Source: a bacterium (GTDB lineage Bacteria > Calescibacteriota > Calescibacteriia > Calescibacteriales > Calescibacteriaceae). From it: a stretch of 43,334 nt of DNA. The stretch is taken from contig JAUQOU010000014.1 in assembly GCA_030550715.1 (NCBI GenBank), forward strand, positions 1-43,334, in the 5' to 3' direction. The position numbers and the translations under genes were made by a program. Positions within the stretch are counted from its first letter, which is position 1, and each line of letters starts with the position of its first letter. Under the pieces are notes generated by a model that worked only from the letters and a program-made list of their open reading frames with translations, was not told the DNA's origin and did not search any database. Of the stretch, positions 18,277 through 28,062 are shown in pieces.

Positions 18277-19146
18277 ATGAGAATTCTTTTTATAACAGGA
18301 ATTTCCGGGTCGGGAAAAACAACGGTGCTAAAATCACTTGAAGACATTGGATACTATCCCGTTGATAATATACCTGTTGAGATGATTTATGATTTTTTGA
18401 ACCTTGCGGCAAAAGCGAACATAAGTAAAGTCGCCCTGAGCCTGTTTTTCAAAGATAAAGAGGTCGTGAGAAAATTTCTGGACCTGCGAGAAAAACTCAA
18501 GTCAGACATGAAAGATTCGGAAATTTATCTTGTTTTTTTAGACGCTTCCGACGACGCTATACTGAGAAGATATAAAGAAACAAGAAGAAAGCATCCTTTA
18601 TCAGACATCACTACTTCAACCTCGGATGCGATAAGGAAAGAAAGAGAGATTTTGCAAGATATTCAGGAAGTCGCTGATATAAAGATAGATTCAACAAATA
18701 TGAATATACACGAGCTCAGGGAAAAAGTAAAGAGCATTTTCGGAGATGAAAAATCTGATGATTTTTTTGTGCAGATTTACTCCTTCGGATTCAGATATGG
18801 TATCCCGCAAGAATCAGACATGGTTTTTGATGTGAGATTTATAAGAAATCCGAATTTTGACCCGGAACTCAAAAGGTTTGACGGGACGAAAAAAGAAGTA
18901 CAGGATTATATTTTCCAGGATGAGAACGCAAGAAAATACCTTGAGATGATGAAAGATATGTTGAAATTTCTTATTGAAAGGTTCAAGAAGGAAGGGAAAC
19001 ACTTTGCTACAATATCTGTGGGCTGTACTGGTGGAAGACATAGGTCAGTAGCTTTTGCAGAAAAACTCAAAGAATTTATAGAAAAAGAGAGCAAGGTGAA
19101 AGTTATAGTCACACACAGAGATAAAGATAAAGATCCTGTGATTTGA
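18277..19146 (+). CDS. rapZ: RapZ/YvcJ-family nucleotide-binding protein (RNase adapter)
   Basis: ITGISGSGKTTVLKSLEDIGYYPVDNIP, YSFGFRYGIPQESDMVFDVRF, ISVGCTGGRHRSVAFAEKL; SD AAAGGAG before ATG 18277. Confidence 0.95.
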   Translation: MRILFITGISGSGKTTVLKSLEDIGYYPVDNIPVEMIYDFLNLAAKANISKVALSLFFKDKEVVRKFLDLREKLKSDMKDSEIYLVFLDASDDAILRRYKETRRKHPLSDITTSTSDAIRKEREILQDIQEVADIKIDSTNMNIHELREKVKSIFGDEKSDDFFVQIYSFGFRYGIPQESDMVFDVRFIRNPNFDPELKRFDGTKKEVQDYIFQDENARKYLEMMKDMLKFLIERFKKEGKHFATISVGCTGGRHRSVAFAEKLKEFIEKESKVKVIVTHRDKDKDPVI

Positions 19147-19255
19147 CCTGACTTTTCGGTGAGCTCTTTTCAAACAAAATATTTTGCAAAATTCTTGAGT
19201 TTTTCTTTCTTTTCTTTTTCTTATTCATTATCTAAAAATAAAGGAGGTTATTCAT

Positions 19256-20782
19256 ATGATAGGGGCTGAAGAGGTATCTCAGGTAATTAAAGAGAGAATA
19301 AAGAGCGCTGATTTTGAAGCGAAGTTTGATGAAATAGGTATAGTGACCTATGTTGGAGATTATATAGCTCGCGCTTATGGACTGTGGGAGGCGATGGCTG
19401 GTGAGGTCGTTGAGTTTTCATCAGGACAAAAAGGAATAATTCTGAACCTTGAAGAAGAGTCAGTAGGAATCGCAATAATGGGTTCAACAGAAGGAATAAA
19501 AGAAGGAGATATAGTAAAAAGAACTGGAAAACTCTTTCATGTTCCTGTCGGAAAAGCGGTTTTAGGAAGGGTTATAAACGCTATTGGAGAGCCATTGGAT
19601 GGTCTTGGACCGATTTCATACGAGGAAACGAGATTTGTTGAGTTGAAAGCGCCGGGAGTTATAATGCGTCAGCCGGTCAGGGAACCACTGCAAACAGGAA
19701 TAAAAGCAATAGATGCGATGATTCCAATAGGAAGAGGGCAAAGAGAGCTGATAATAGGTGATAGACAAACCGGTAAAACAACTATTGCCATTGATACGAT
19801 AATAAACCAGAAAAACGCTAATCCGCCGGTTTATTGCATTTATGTCGCCATAGGTCAAAAACTTCAAGCAATAGCGCAGGTTATAGATACTTTAAGGAGA
19901 TATGGAGCGATGGATTACACAGTTGTTGTTTCCGCTTCTGCATCAGAACCTCCGACTTTGCAATACATAGCACCTTATGTCGGCTGCACAATAGGGGAGT
20001 ATTTCAGAGATAGGGGCATGCATGCTCTTGTGGTCTACGATGACCTTTCAAAGCATGCTCAAGCATATAGAGCCCTTGCTCTCTTGCTCAGAAGACCGCC
20101 GGGAAGAGAAGCATATCCAGGAGATGTCTTTTATCTTCACTCCCGACTTTTGGAGAGGGCGGCGAAGCTCAAAGATGAACTCGGCGGTGGCTCTCTGACC
20201 GCCCTACCCATAATAGAAACACAAGCGGGAGATGTTTCAGCATATATACCCACAAATGTTATATCTATTACAGATGGACAGATTTACCTTGAGCCGGAAC
20301 TTTTTTACGCCGGAATCCGTCCCGCCATAAATGTTGGAATCTCTGTCTCCCGTGTCGGAGGAAACGCTCAGATAAAAGCGATGAAAAAAGTTGCGGGTAT
20401 GCTCCGACTTGAACTCGCTCAGTACAGAGAACTTGAAACATTCGCACAGTTCGGCTCAGACCTTGACGCTGCAACCCTGAAACAAATTGAAAGAGGAAGA
20501 CGACTCACAGAAATACTAAAACAAAACCCAAGAGAAGTCCTTGATGTAGAAAAACAGGTAGTTATAATATACGCTGGAACTCGTGGTTATCTTGATAAAT
20601 ACCCAGTTCAGCTATGCCGAAAATACGAAGAAGAACTCTATAAATTCCTCGATTCAAAATATCCAGATATACTCAAAGATATAAGGGAAAGGAAAGATTT
20701 AACTCCTGATATAGAGGAGAGGTTGAAAAAAGCCCTTGAAGATTTCGACTCTTATTTTTCATCTCTTGTGAGGCAACTTTAA
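19256..20782 (+). CDS. atpA: F1Fo ATP synthase subunit alpha
   Basis: Full-length alpha subunit: [68 protein letters not shown]. Confidence 0.98.
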   Translation: MIGAEEVSQVIKERIKSADFEAKFDEIGIVTYVGDYIARAYGLWEAMAGEVVEFSSGQKGIILNLEEESVGIAIMGSTEGIKEGDIVKRTGKLFHVPVGKAVLGRVINAIGEPLDGLGPISYEETRFVELKAPGVIMRQPVREPLQTGIKAIDAMIPIGRGQRELIIGDRQTGKTTIAIDTIINQKNANPPVYCIYVAIGQKLQAIAQVIDTLRRYGAMDYTVVVSASASEPPTLQYIAPYVGCTIGEYFRDRGMHALVVYDDLSKHAQAYRALALLLRRPPGREAYPGDVFYLHSRLLERAAKLKDELGGGSLTALPIIETQAGDVSAYIPTNVISITDGQIYLEPELFYAGIRPAINVGISVSRVGGNAQIKAMKKVAGMLRLELAQYRELETFAQFGSDLDAATLKQIERGRRLTEILKQNPREVLDVEKQVVIIYAGTRGYLDKYPVQLCRKYEEELYKFLDSKYPDILKDIRERKDLTPDIEERLKKALEDFDSYFSSLVRQL

Positions 20783-20952
20783 TATTTGCTTGTGCTAACT
20801 TTTCTGAACTCCGCGTTTTTTATAACCACCAAAACAATTCTCAAGATAGTTTTTAGAACTGGGCAGAAGATAAATTTTACTCACCGAAATTTTTTGTGCA
20901 ACAATTAAAAAGATCTGTAAAGTTTGGAAAAAAAAGACAAAAAATCAAATTT

Positions 20953-21001
20953 TTGACGTGAAAAATCTTTTTATCGTTATCTTCCCCTTATCTGACAAGG
21001 G
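20953..21001 (+). promoter_or_regulatory. Candidate promoter (TTGACG-N18-TTATCT) with an inverted repeat CCCTT-ATCTGAC-AAGGG at the predicted +1
   Basis: -35-like 20953-20958, -10-like 20977-20982, inverted repeat 20985-21001; upstream of the 21091 ORF. Confidence 0.4.
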
Positions 21002-21090
21002 AAAGAAAAATGTTCATTTTGCTTGACTTTTCCAAAAAGAGTGATTATTATTTTGGTATGGAAAAATATCTAACAAGGAGGTATATAGTT

Positions 21091-24000
21091 ATGGGTAAAA
21101 AACTTCTGTGGGGTTTGGTTGGTGTCTTTGGCTTTATACTTTTTATCACAGTAGGTCAGTCGGAAGCAAAGAGAATATATGAAATGCACCACGCGATAAC
21201 AAGAGATACAGGCAACCCATATACTGTTGGTCCGAAAGACCCGATAAGGTGGGGAGGGCTTCCGCAGGTTGCACCCGGTTTTATAACTCGTGAAGCACTT
21301 GAAAAACACAATGTTGTGGTAAGAATAACGAATTCCGGAATGCAAGAGATAGCAAATTTCATTTCAGACATTTTGCAATCCGACCCTTCTGTTGCTAATC
21401 TTATAGACCTTCTTGCAAGACAGTTCCTTGATAGATGCACAGATACCAAAGTTGTAGGGGATCTATGGGATTCTCTTTTTGATTTCCAGCAGTGGCTAAC
21501 AAATAACTACCCGAACGACCCAACATATAGCTACTATTTCAGAAACGCTACTATGGCTTGTGGAATAACTACTACATCATCGCTCTGGCAGTATGGAGAA
21601 GGTTTAACACATTGCTTCGGAAACGGAATCTTCTTTGAATATATTGCAGGATACAACCCGACAGGAACATGGGATTCGGGAACAAATATGTGTAAGAACG
21701 ACGGAAAAGGACTTTTCTCTATGTGTCTGCCTATTCCTTTGCTGAACGATGAAGGAGCACCGCTGTGCGTCAACGCGGTGATCTTCGGACAAGAAAGAAA
21801 TAAGGTTGTTGGAACTCTTGCTAACCCAATCCAATACTATTCAGGTGGTTTCAGCTGGCCACCTTTTGGAAAATGTGGAAGAGAACTCCCCGGAATTTGT
21901 CCAACTTCGCAGGGATGGGATAACTATTACTTTATAGATAGAGTTACAGGCAACAGGTTGATTCTTGATTACAATAGAAATAATATAAGAGTTACTCTTC
22001 AAGGTAATATAGGAACAGATTTGCCTGCTACCGCGACGTGTGAAGGAGACCTTACAGAACACACAACAGATGACCGACTTGATATAGGAATAGAAATAGG
22101 AAACTTCGAGATATCCTTGACTTTTGTTTCTCCTTTTGTCGATTCGCAGACAAGGTATGTAGATTGCAATTGGGTGGGTTCGTGTCAGTTCAAAGCAGGG
22201 GTCACCACGTTTCCGAATGACCTCTCATACTGTTTCAAGAACGCTGCTGCGGTGAATGACGATCATATATGCGACCCACAATTTGATAGAGGTATAACTC
22301 AATACCAATACAAGCCCGAAAGAGTTATCGCAAACTACATAAACGGAAGAGCATTTGTGAGAATACCACTTTTAGCCCTGCGACTTGGTATCCAAATAAA
22401 AGGTAATTTCAGAGATTGGACATCTTACAAAGATTGGGAGCACATGGTAAGAGGTCTTGGAATAAACCTCAAGTTCCTTGATGTTGTGGCTGGGGTAGCG
22501 TATGACTTTGTTCCTATGGCAAGTAGTGCTACCACACCTGCTTGCTGGGCTACTTCTTGGAACCAGGTTGGTTCTGTTCAGTACTGCCCGGAGTACAGAG
22601 TATCACAGAAGTTTGCAAAAACTCTGCTCTGGCTTGACGCTGTTTTGAGAATGCTAGCGGTAGATAACTTCAACGTAAGTTGTATTCCAAGCCACACTGT
22701 AAGCCAGTACAATACTTGTGTTGCCTATTTCTTATTCCCCGGTCAGGTCTTTGATTTAAAAAGCATAATAGATAGCATAAACCCGATATCACATCCGTTG
22801 GAGGAGGTAGTTTATGTTGGTCCTACAGCTTATTACGAATTGAAGTCAAACAAAATATTTATAGATTTTGGTTTCACGAATGATTTTTGGGCAGATAGTG
22901 CGGGAATCTTGCTTGCTATGAATGTAGGGGTAGATATAAGGTATGTTCTTTGGAGTTCTTCTGCGACAAGTATAACATTCGTCAAGAGAGATTACTCTGT
23001 GTTTAACGATTATGTTTCTACATGTGTTCAGTTTGCTTCTTTCGTTACTGCTGCAACAAGTCCAATCGTACCAATAGCAGAGTGCCAGCCGCAGACAGGT
23101 TGTCCATCATCAGTAAGAACAGTTGATGCGTGTCCTATAGTCAACGGTGGAAACGCTAACTTTGTATTCAAGACCGAAGCTTTACCACAAGCTCCTTCAT
23201 CTCCAACGCTTGCCGAAGGTAGATATGGATACTCTCTGACAAACTACTATATTGGTATAGGAATTCACCACAACCTTATTTCAAGGATACTTTACGAAGC
23301 GATAGGAGATGGACTTGCTTGTATATGGGTAGATAAGTACACTCCAATGCTCGGAGGATTTGCTGGTGGCTTCCTCAAAACTGACTCGTTCGGATTCTTT
23401 ATGCCCATGCTCAAAGATAAATACCCAGGAAAAGAGATGGCAATAGAGATTATACCAAACTACAAAGACCCAGGGAACCCATCAGGAAACTCTGGTGGAG
23501 CTGCTTCTTACAATAGACCTCTTTCTGTTGTAGCATACGCAAAAACAGGCGGTCCAACTTTCAGACCTGTCCTTTCTGTCTACGCACAGGGTTCAACAAG
23601 AGTTGATTTCTGGGCTGAATTCTTGAGAAATGCAACTTATGGTAGCAGTTTTACGATGTTCGTTCAGCCCACAACATGGTTTGATACCGCTGACCTTATG
23701 ATAGATATTCCTTATGTTGACCTATCGTTCAATGTCATAACAACAGGAAATATTACGGACCCGATGGCTTCCCAGACATGGATGAGAATATTTGGTCTTA
23801 CAGTAGGTATTCAACTTTCTGTTGATATAGACATAGTTCCTTGTGTCTCACCTGATTGTGCGAGAACTGTGGAGTTCCCGGGATTAGATTCAACTGACTT
23901 TACAAAACCTCTCACATCTTATTACAGGGATTACTATGGTAACCCGGTCCCTGATCCATCTAAGGGTGGGAACTACTTTCCAAACGGCGGTACATTTGCA

Positions 24001-25116
24001 CGTGTGATAGACCTGACGCTGTATGTTGACCCAGATGTGAGATACTTTATCGCATATAACACGAACGCTTTGGGGTTGAGTGGTTCTGATTGGGCTGAAA
24101 TACTTGGCAATATCTTACCCGTCATACTGAACGCTGTTGCAGGAGCTAAGCTGAGATTGGCATTTGACCCAGCAGCTCTTATACAGATACCTATTGCGTT
24201 TAACTTCCCGTGGGTGGGTCCTGAATTTGGTACTACTCTTGCCTACGACCAACCGTTTGCTGGTAATCCAAAAGATAACATAGGGGACTACTTTGAGATT
24301 TTCATTCACTGGCAGGGAAGAACAGGGTTAGGAAGGTTAATAAAACTTCTGAAATCTTTTGGAGTTGATATTGTGAATATAATAGGAGGGGTAGCAGGAC
24401 TCTCTGCTCCGCCAGCTGCAATTAATGTTCACCTCGCGAACGCGAATGGAAACGGAAACGGATTCAAGGTTACACCTCCTGAAACTCTGATAACCTACAC
24501 ATCTGACCCGCATGCACTTTACACAAAAATTGGCTTTTCTGCGTTCTCTCCTCAATCTTCAAGGTTCAAGTATTCTTGGCGACTTGATGGTGGTACATGG
24601 AACTTGTGGCAAGAAGAGAACTCGGTTGTTCTCACGCACCTTCTTGAAGGTTGGCACACCTTTGAGGTCAGAGCAAGAGATGAGAATAAGCTGATTGACC
24701 CAACACCTGCACGCTTTGTTTTCAGAGTGGATACACTCGGTCCAGATATAAGGATCTCTGGTCCAGAGCTTGTGAGAGGTGAGAGAGCGAGGTTCTTTGT
24801 TGATGTGAAAGATGCACAGGCAAAGAAATCAGAAACGCTTGTTGCATGGAGAGTAGATAACGGAGAATTCGGAGAGTGGGTGCCAGCGTCTGAGTTAAGC
24901 TATGTTGACCTTGACTCTCTATCAAAAGGTGAGCACATTCTTGAAATCAAGGCAAAAGACGATGTAGGAAATATATCAACATACTCTCACAGGTTCTTTG
25001 TGACAGAGAAAGTTGGAGTATTAGGATGTTCTGCATCTGCTGGATTTTCGGGATTTGGAGTTTTACTCTTTGCTCTTTCATTACTCTTCACTGTGATAAG
25101 AAGGAGGGTTGAGTAA
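21091..25116 (+). CDS. Very large secreted Cys-containing surface protein with C-terminal Ig-like modules and MYXO-CTERM-like tail
   Basis: SD AAGGAGG then ATG 21091; signal peptide MGKKLLWGLVGVFGFILFITVGQSEA; C-terminal WRLDGGTWNLW / WRVDNGEFGEW modules; tail VLGCSASAGFSGFGVLLFALSLLFTVIRRRVE. Confidence 0.8.
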   Translation: MGKKLLWGLVGVFGFILFITVGQSEAKRIYEMHHAITRDTGNPYTVGPKDPIRWGGLPQVAPGFITREALEKHNVVVRITNSGMQEIANFISDILQSDPSVANLIDLLARQFLDRCTDTKVVGDLWDSLFDFQQWLTNNYPNDPTYSYYFRNATMACGITTTSSLWQYGEGLTHCFGNGIFFEYIAGYNPTGTWDSGTNMCKNDGKGLFSMCLPIPLLNDEGAPLCVNAVIFGQERNKVVGTLANPIQYYSGGFSWPPFGKCGRELPGICPTSQGWDNYYFIDRVTGNRLILDYNRNNIRVTLQGNIGTDLPATATCEGDLTEHTTDDRLDIGIEIGNFEISLTFVSPFVDSQTRYVDCNWVGSCQFKAGVTTFPNDLSYCFKNAAAVNDDHICDPQFDRGITQYQYKPERVIANYINGRAFVRIPLLALRLGIQIKGNFRDWTSYKDWEHMVRGLGINLKFLDVVAGVAYDFVPMASSATTPACWATSWNQVGSVQYCPEYRVSQKFAKTLLWLDAVLRMLAVDNFNVSCIPSHTVSQYNTCVAYFLFPGQVFDLKSIIDSINPISHPLEEVVYVGPTAYYELKSNKIFIDFGFTNDFWADSAGILLAMNVGVDIRYVLWSSSATSITFVKRDYSVFNDYVSTCVQFASFVTAATSPIVPIAECQPQTGCPSSVRTVDACPIVNGGNANFVFKTEALPQAPSSPTLAEGRYGYSLTNYYIGIGIHHNLISRILYEAIGDGLACIWVDKYTPMLGGFAGGFLKTDSFGFFMPMLKDKYPGKEMAIEIIPNYKDPGNPSGNSGGAASYNRPLSVVAYAKTGGPTFRPVLSVYAQGSTRVDFWAEFLRNATYGSSFTMFVQPTTWFDTADLMIDIPYVDLSFNVITTGNITDPMASQTWMRIFGLTVGIQLSVDIDIVPCVSPDCARTVEFPGLDSTDFTKPLTSYYRDYYGNPVPDPSKGGNYFPNGGTFARVIDLTLYVDPDVRYFIAYNTNALGLSGSDWAEILGNILPVILNAVAGAKLRLAFDPAALIQIPIAFNFPWVGPEFGTTLAYDQPFAGNPKDNIGDYFEIFIHWQGRTGLGRLIKLLKSFGVDIVNIIGGVAGLSAPPAAINVHLANANGNGNGFKVTPPETLITYTSDPHALYTKIGFSAFSPQSSRFKYSWRLDGGTWNLWQEENSVVLTHLLEGWHTFEVRARDENKLIDPTPARFVFRVDTLGPDIRISGPELVRGERARFFVDVKDAQAKKSETLVAWRVDNGEFGEWVPASELSYVDLDSLSKGEHILEIKAKDDVGNISTYSHRFFVTEKVGVLGCSASAGFSGFGVLLFALSLLFTVIRRRVE

Positions 25117-25135
25117 TCAGGGTTCGCAGATAGGG

Positions 25136-25168
25136 AAAAGGGCGGGAGAAGTTACCCGCCCTTTTTTC
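25136..25168 (+). terminator. Rho-independent terminator after the giant surface-protein gene
   Basis: AAAAGGGCGGG-AGAAGTTA-CCCGCCCTTTT stem-loop with T-tract. Confidence 0.88.
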
Positions 25169-25227
25169 TTTTAATTTTTTTCTCTGTTTCTTTTCCTTTT
25201 TAGGTTTGAACCTTAAATTTATTTATT

Positions 25228-25599
25228 ATGGTCAGGTTTTCGCAATCTTTCACCTTAATAGAGATAATGGTTGTAGTACTTATCATAGGTCTGCTGGCTG
25301 GACTTGTAGGTATAAATGTAATAAGATATTTTGATAGAGCAAGGGAAAGAACCGCTCGGGCTCAGCTTACGATGATAGAGCAAGCACTTGAACTTTATAA
25401 GATTGAAAACGGTAGGTACCCTACTACCGATGAGGGGCTATCAGCGCTTGCAAGGGGTGGATATATAAAAGGGAAGCAGATACCAAAAGACCCATGGGGT
25501 TCTGACTATTATTATATTTCAGATGGCTCAACATTTACCCTTAAATCTCCGGGACCAGATAAGGTTATCGGAACGCAGGATGATATTTCAGTGGAATGA
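25228..25599 (+). CDS. gspG: Type II secretion major pseudopilin GspG
   Basis: FTLIEIMVVVLIIGLLAGLV prepilin helix; YKIENGRYPTTDEGLSAL; KDPWGSDYYY; GPDKVIGTQDDI. Confidence 0.93.
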   Translation: MVRFSQSFTLIEIMVVVLIIGLLAGLVGINVIRYFDRARERTARAQLTMIEQALELYKIENGRYPTTDEGLSALARGGYIKGKQIPKDPWGSDYYYISDGSTFTLKSPGPDKVIGTQDDISVE

Positions 25600-26201
25600 G
25601 GGATTTGAGCTTAAAAAGAAACTCAAACAAGAAATCCTTTACTCTTATTGAGATTTCTGTCGTATTAGCCATTATAGCTTTGTTTTTGGCTCTCGCTTTT
25701 CCGAGGATACCTGTCTTTAAAGAGGAAGCTGTGAAAACCGAAGCGAGAAAACTTGTTGCTTTCTTCTCCAAAATCATAGAGAAAGTTTCAAGAGATAAAA
25801 AGAGTTTGAAGCTGGTCATAAAGAAGAAGGAGAAAAAAATAGAGGTTTTAGACTGTGTCCCTGTCAATATGACCCGGGAAGAAAAAGAAAGATATGAAAA
25901 GATTAACGAGCAGATAAAAGGTCTTTTTGGTAGGTCAAATCTTCCTTTTCTTCCCATTATATCCCCACAAGTTCCGTGTGAATGGAAAAAACAAGAGGAA
26001 ATAAGATTATCTTCTGATATAACTTCACTTTTTGTTGATGCTGAGGAGACATTTGGCAGAGAGGTTGAGGTACTTTTACAGTCGTCAAGGGTTCCGCTTA
26101 TTGAGATAGAGCTTGAGAAAAAAATCTGGGTGAATATAAATCCTTATACTTTCAGGGTATCTGTTGATGGAGAGCCAATTCATTTTGCAAGGAAAAGATG
26201 A
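25596..26201 (+). CDS. Type II secretion pseudopilin, GspH-like
   Basis: KKSFTLIEISVVLAIIALFLALAFPRI prepilin N-terminus; overlaps gspG stop by 4 nt. Confidence 0.8.
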   Translation: MRDLSLKRNSNKKSFTLIEISVVLAIIALFLALAFPRIPVFKEEAVKTEARKLVAFFSKIIEKVSRDKKSLKLVIKKKEKKIEVLDCVPVNMTREEKERYEKINEQIKGLFGRSNLPFLPIISPQVPCEWKKQEEIRLSSDITSLFVDAEETFGREVEVLLQSSRVPLIEIELEKKIWVNINPYTFRVSVDGEPIHFARKR

Positions 26202-26273
26202 ACGATCAAATTTTTTCCCTTTATTGTTTTGTTTTTTCTGTATTATTTGATATTTTCTTCAATCTTTTAATGT

Positions 26274-27998
26274 ATGAAGGTTTCAATAGGTTCGGACCAC
26301 GCTGGTTATTTTCTGAAAGAGAAAATAAAAGAGTTTCTGAGGAGTAAGGGGATAGATTTTGAGGATAAGGGTGTATATTCTGCTGATGGTAAGGTAGATT
26401 ATCCAGATTTTGCTCGTGCTGTTGCGGAAGAGGTTTCTTCTCATAGAGCAGATTTAGGAATTCTGATATGTGGGACGGGGATAGGGATGAGCATTACTGC
26501 TAATAAGTTTCCGGGGGTTAGGGCTGCGCTTGTGTTCAACGAGTTTTCCGCTCGCATGGCGAAAGCTCACAATGACGCAAACATAATCGTTTTCCCAGGA
26601 AGAATTATCTCCCCAGATTACGCCATAGAACTTATGAAGGTCTTTTTAGAAAGCTCATTTGAAGGAGGAAGACATTTGTCAAGAATAGAGAAGATAAAAG
26701 ATATAGAGGAAGAACTTAAGTTTTCTCTCTCTCATATTTTTGGAATGATAAGAAAATTTGATCCGGATGTTTTTTACGCTATACGGAATGAGATAGAAAA
26801 ACAAGAAAATACGCTGAATCTGATAGCTTCTGAGAACCTGACGAGTTTGAGGGTTCTTCTTTCGCTTTTTAATCCTATGAATAACAAATACGCCGAGGGT
26901 TATCCATCAAAACGTTATTACGGTGGTTGTGAGTTTGTAGATATTGTTGAGGAGATAGCTCGCGAGAGGGTGAAAAAGATTTTTTCAGCAGAACACGCAA
27001 ATGTTCAACCACACTCAGGGACTCAGGCGAATCAGGCGGTTTTCCTCGGTTTCCTCGAGCCGGGAGATAAAATTATGAGTTTGGAATTATCTTCTGGTGG
27101 GCATTTATCTCATGGCGCAAAGGTCAATTTTTCCGGGAAAATATACCAACCTGTTTTTTATACTGTTGATGAAAGAACTCATCTTTTAGACCTTGATAAG
27201 ATAAGGGAAATAGCAAGGAAGGAGAGACCGAAGATAATAATCGCTGGGGCTTCTTCTTATCCAAGAGCGATAGATTTCAAAGCTTTTTCTGAAATCGCAA
27301 AGGAAGTTTCGGCTTATCTTCTTGCAGATATAGCTCATCCTGCTGGTTTGGTTGCTGCGGGGGTTTTTCCTTCTCCTGTGCCATACGCAGATTTTGTGAC
27401 CTTTACAACCCATAAAACACTGAGGGGTCCTCGTGGTGCAGTTATTCTTACAAAATCTGATTACGCAAAAAAGATTGACTCTTCTGTTTTTCCGGGGACT
27501 CAAGGGGGACCGTTTATGCATGTTATAGCTGCAAAAGCGGTCTGCTTCAAAGAGGCGATGGAACCTGATTTCAAGCTCTATGCGGAGCAGGTCGTGAAAA
27601 ACGCAAGAGCTCTCGCAGATGAATTTCAAAAACTCGGATATAATGTCATAACAGGAGGAACTGATTCTCATATCGTTCTTATAGATGTATCTCCAAAGGG
27701 AGTCAGCGGTGGAGATGTTGAAAGAGAACTGTATAAAGCTGGAATAATTCTTAATAAAAATGTTATACCTTTTGATAAAAGACCTCCGATGAATCCATCT
27801 GGAATAAGATTGGGAACATCTGCTCTTACTACGCGTGGAATGAAGGAAGAAGAGATGAGAATTATAGCTCGTATGATAGATAGAGTGATATCGGCAAATT
27901 TTGACGAGAAAGTTGTCTCAGTGGTCAGAGGTGAAGTCAGTGAAATGTGCGCCAGGTTCCCGTTCTACAGAGACCTTCTTATGCTTCTTGGAAAATGA
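26274..27998 (+). CDS. Fusion of ribose-5-phosphate isomerase B and serine hydroxymethyltransferase
   Basis: Residues ~1-147 RpiB (GSDHAGYFLKE, ILICGTGIGMSITANK, HNDANIIVFPGR); residues ~155-574 GlyA (NLIASEN, NKYAEGYPSKRYYGG, VQPHSGTQANQAVF, ADIAHPAGL, TTHKTLRGPRG). One uninterrupted frame. Confidence 0.95.
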   Translation: MKVSIGSDHAGYFLKEKIKEFLRSKGIDFEDKGVYSADGKVDYPDFARAVAEEVSSHRADLGILICGTGIGMSITANKFPGVRAALVFNEFSARMAKAHNDANIIVFPGRIISPDYAIELMKVFLESSFEGGRHLSRIEKIKDIEEELKFSLSHIFGMIRKFDPDVFYAIRNEIEKQENTLNLIASENLTSLRVLLSLFNPMNNKYAEGYPSKRYYGGCEFVDIVEEIARERVKKIFSAEHANVQPHSGTQANQAVFLGFLEPGDKIMSLELSSGGHLSHGAKVNFSGKIYQPVFYTVDERTHLLDLDKIREIARKERPKIIIAGASSYPRAIDFKAFSEIAKEVSAYLLADIAHPAGLVAAGVFPSPVPYADFVTFTTHKTLRGPRGAVILTKSDYAKKIDSSVFPGTQGGPFMHVIAAKAVCFKEAMEPDFKLYAEQVVKNARALADEFQKLGYNVITGGTDSHIVLIDVSPKGVSGGDVERELYKAGIILNKNVIPFDKRPPMNPSGIRLGTSALTTRGMKEEEMRIIARMIDRVISANFDEKVVSVVRGEVSEMCARFPFYRDLLMLLGK

Positions 27999-28062
27999 AA
28001 ACACTCTATATTTACCGAAAAATTTTATTTCTCTGGGGAAAGTTATTATAATTTTTTCTGCT

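Noticed and set aside
21070-24925. Numerous 60-97 aa ORFs inside the giant surface-protein gene
   Set aside because: Alternative-frame shadows of a 1341-aa ORF with SD and signal peptide.
27186-27671. 161-aa minus-strand ORF inside the rpiB-glyA fusion
   Set aside because: Shadow of the strongly conserved SHMT frame; no family resemblance.
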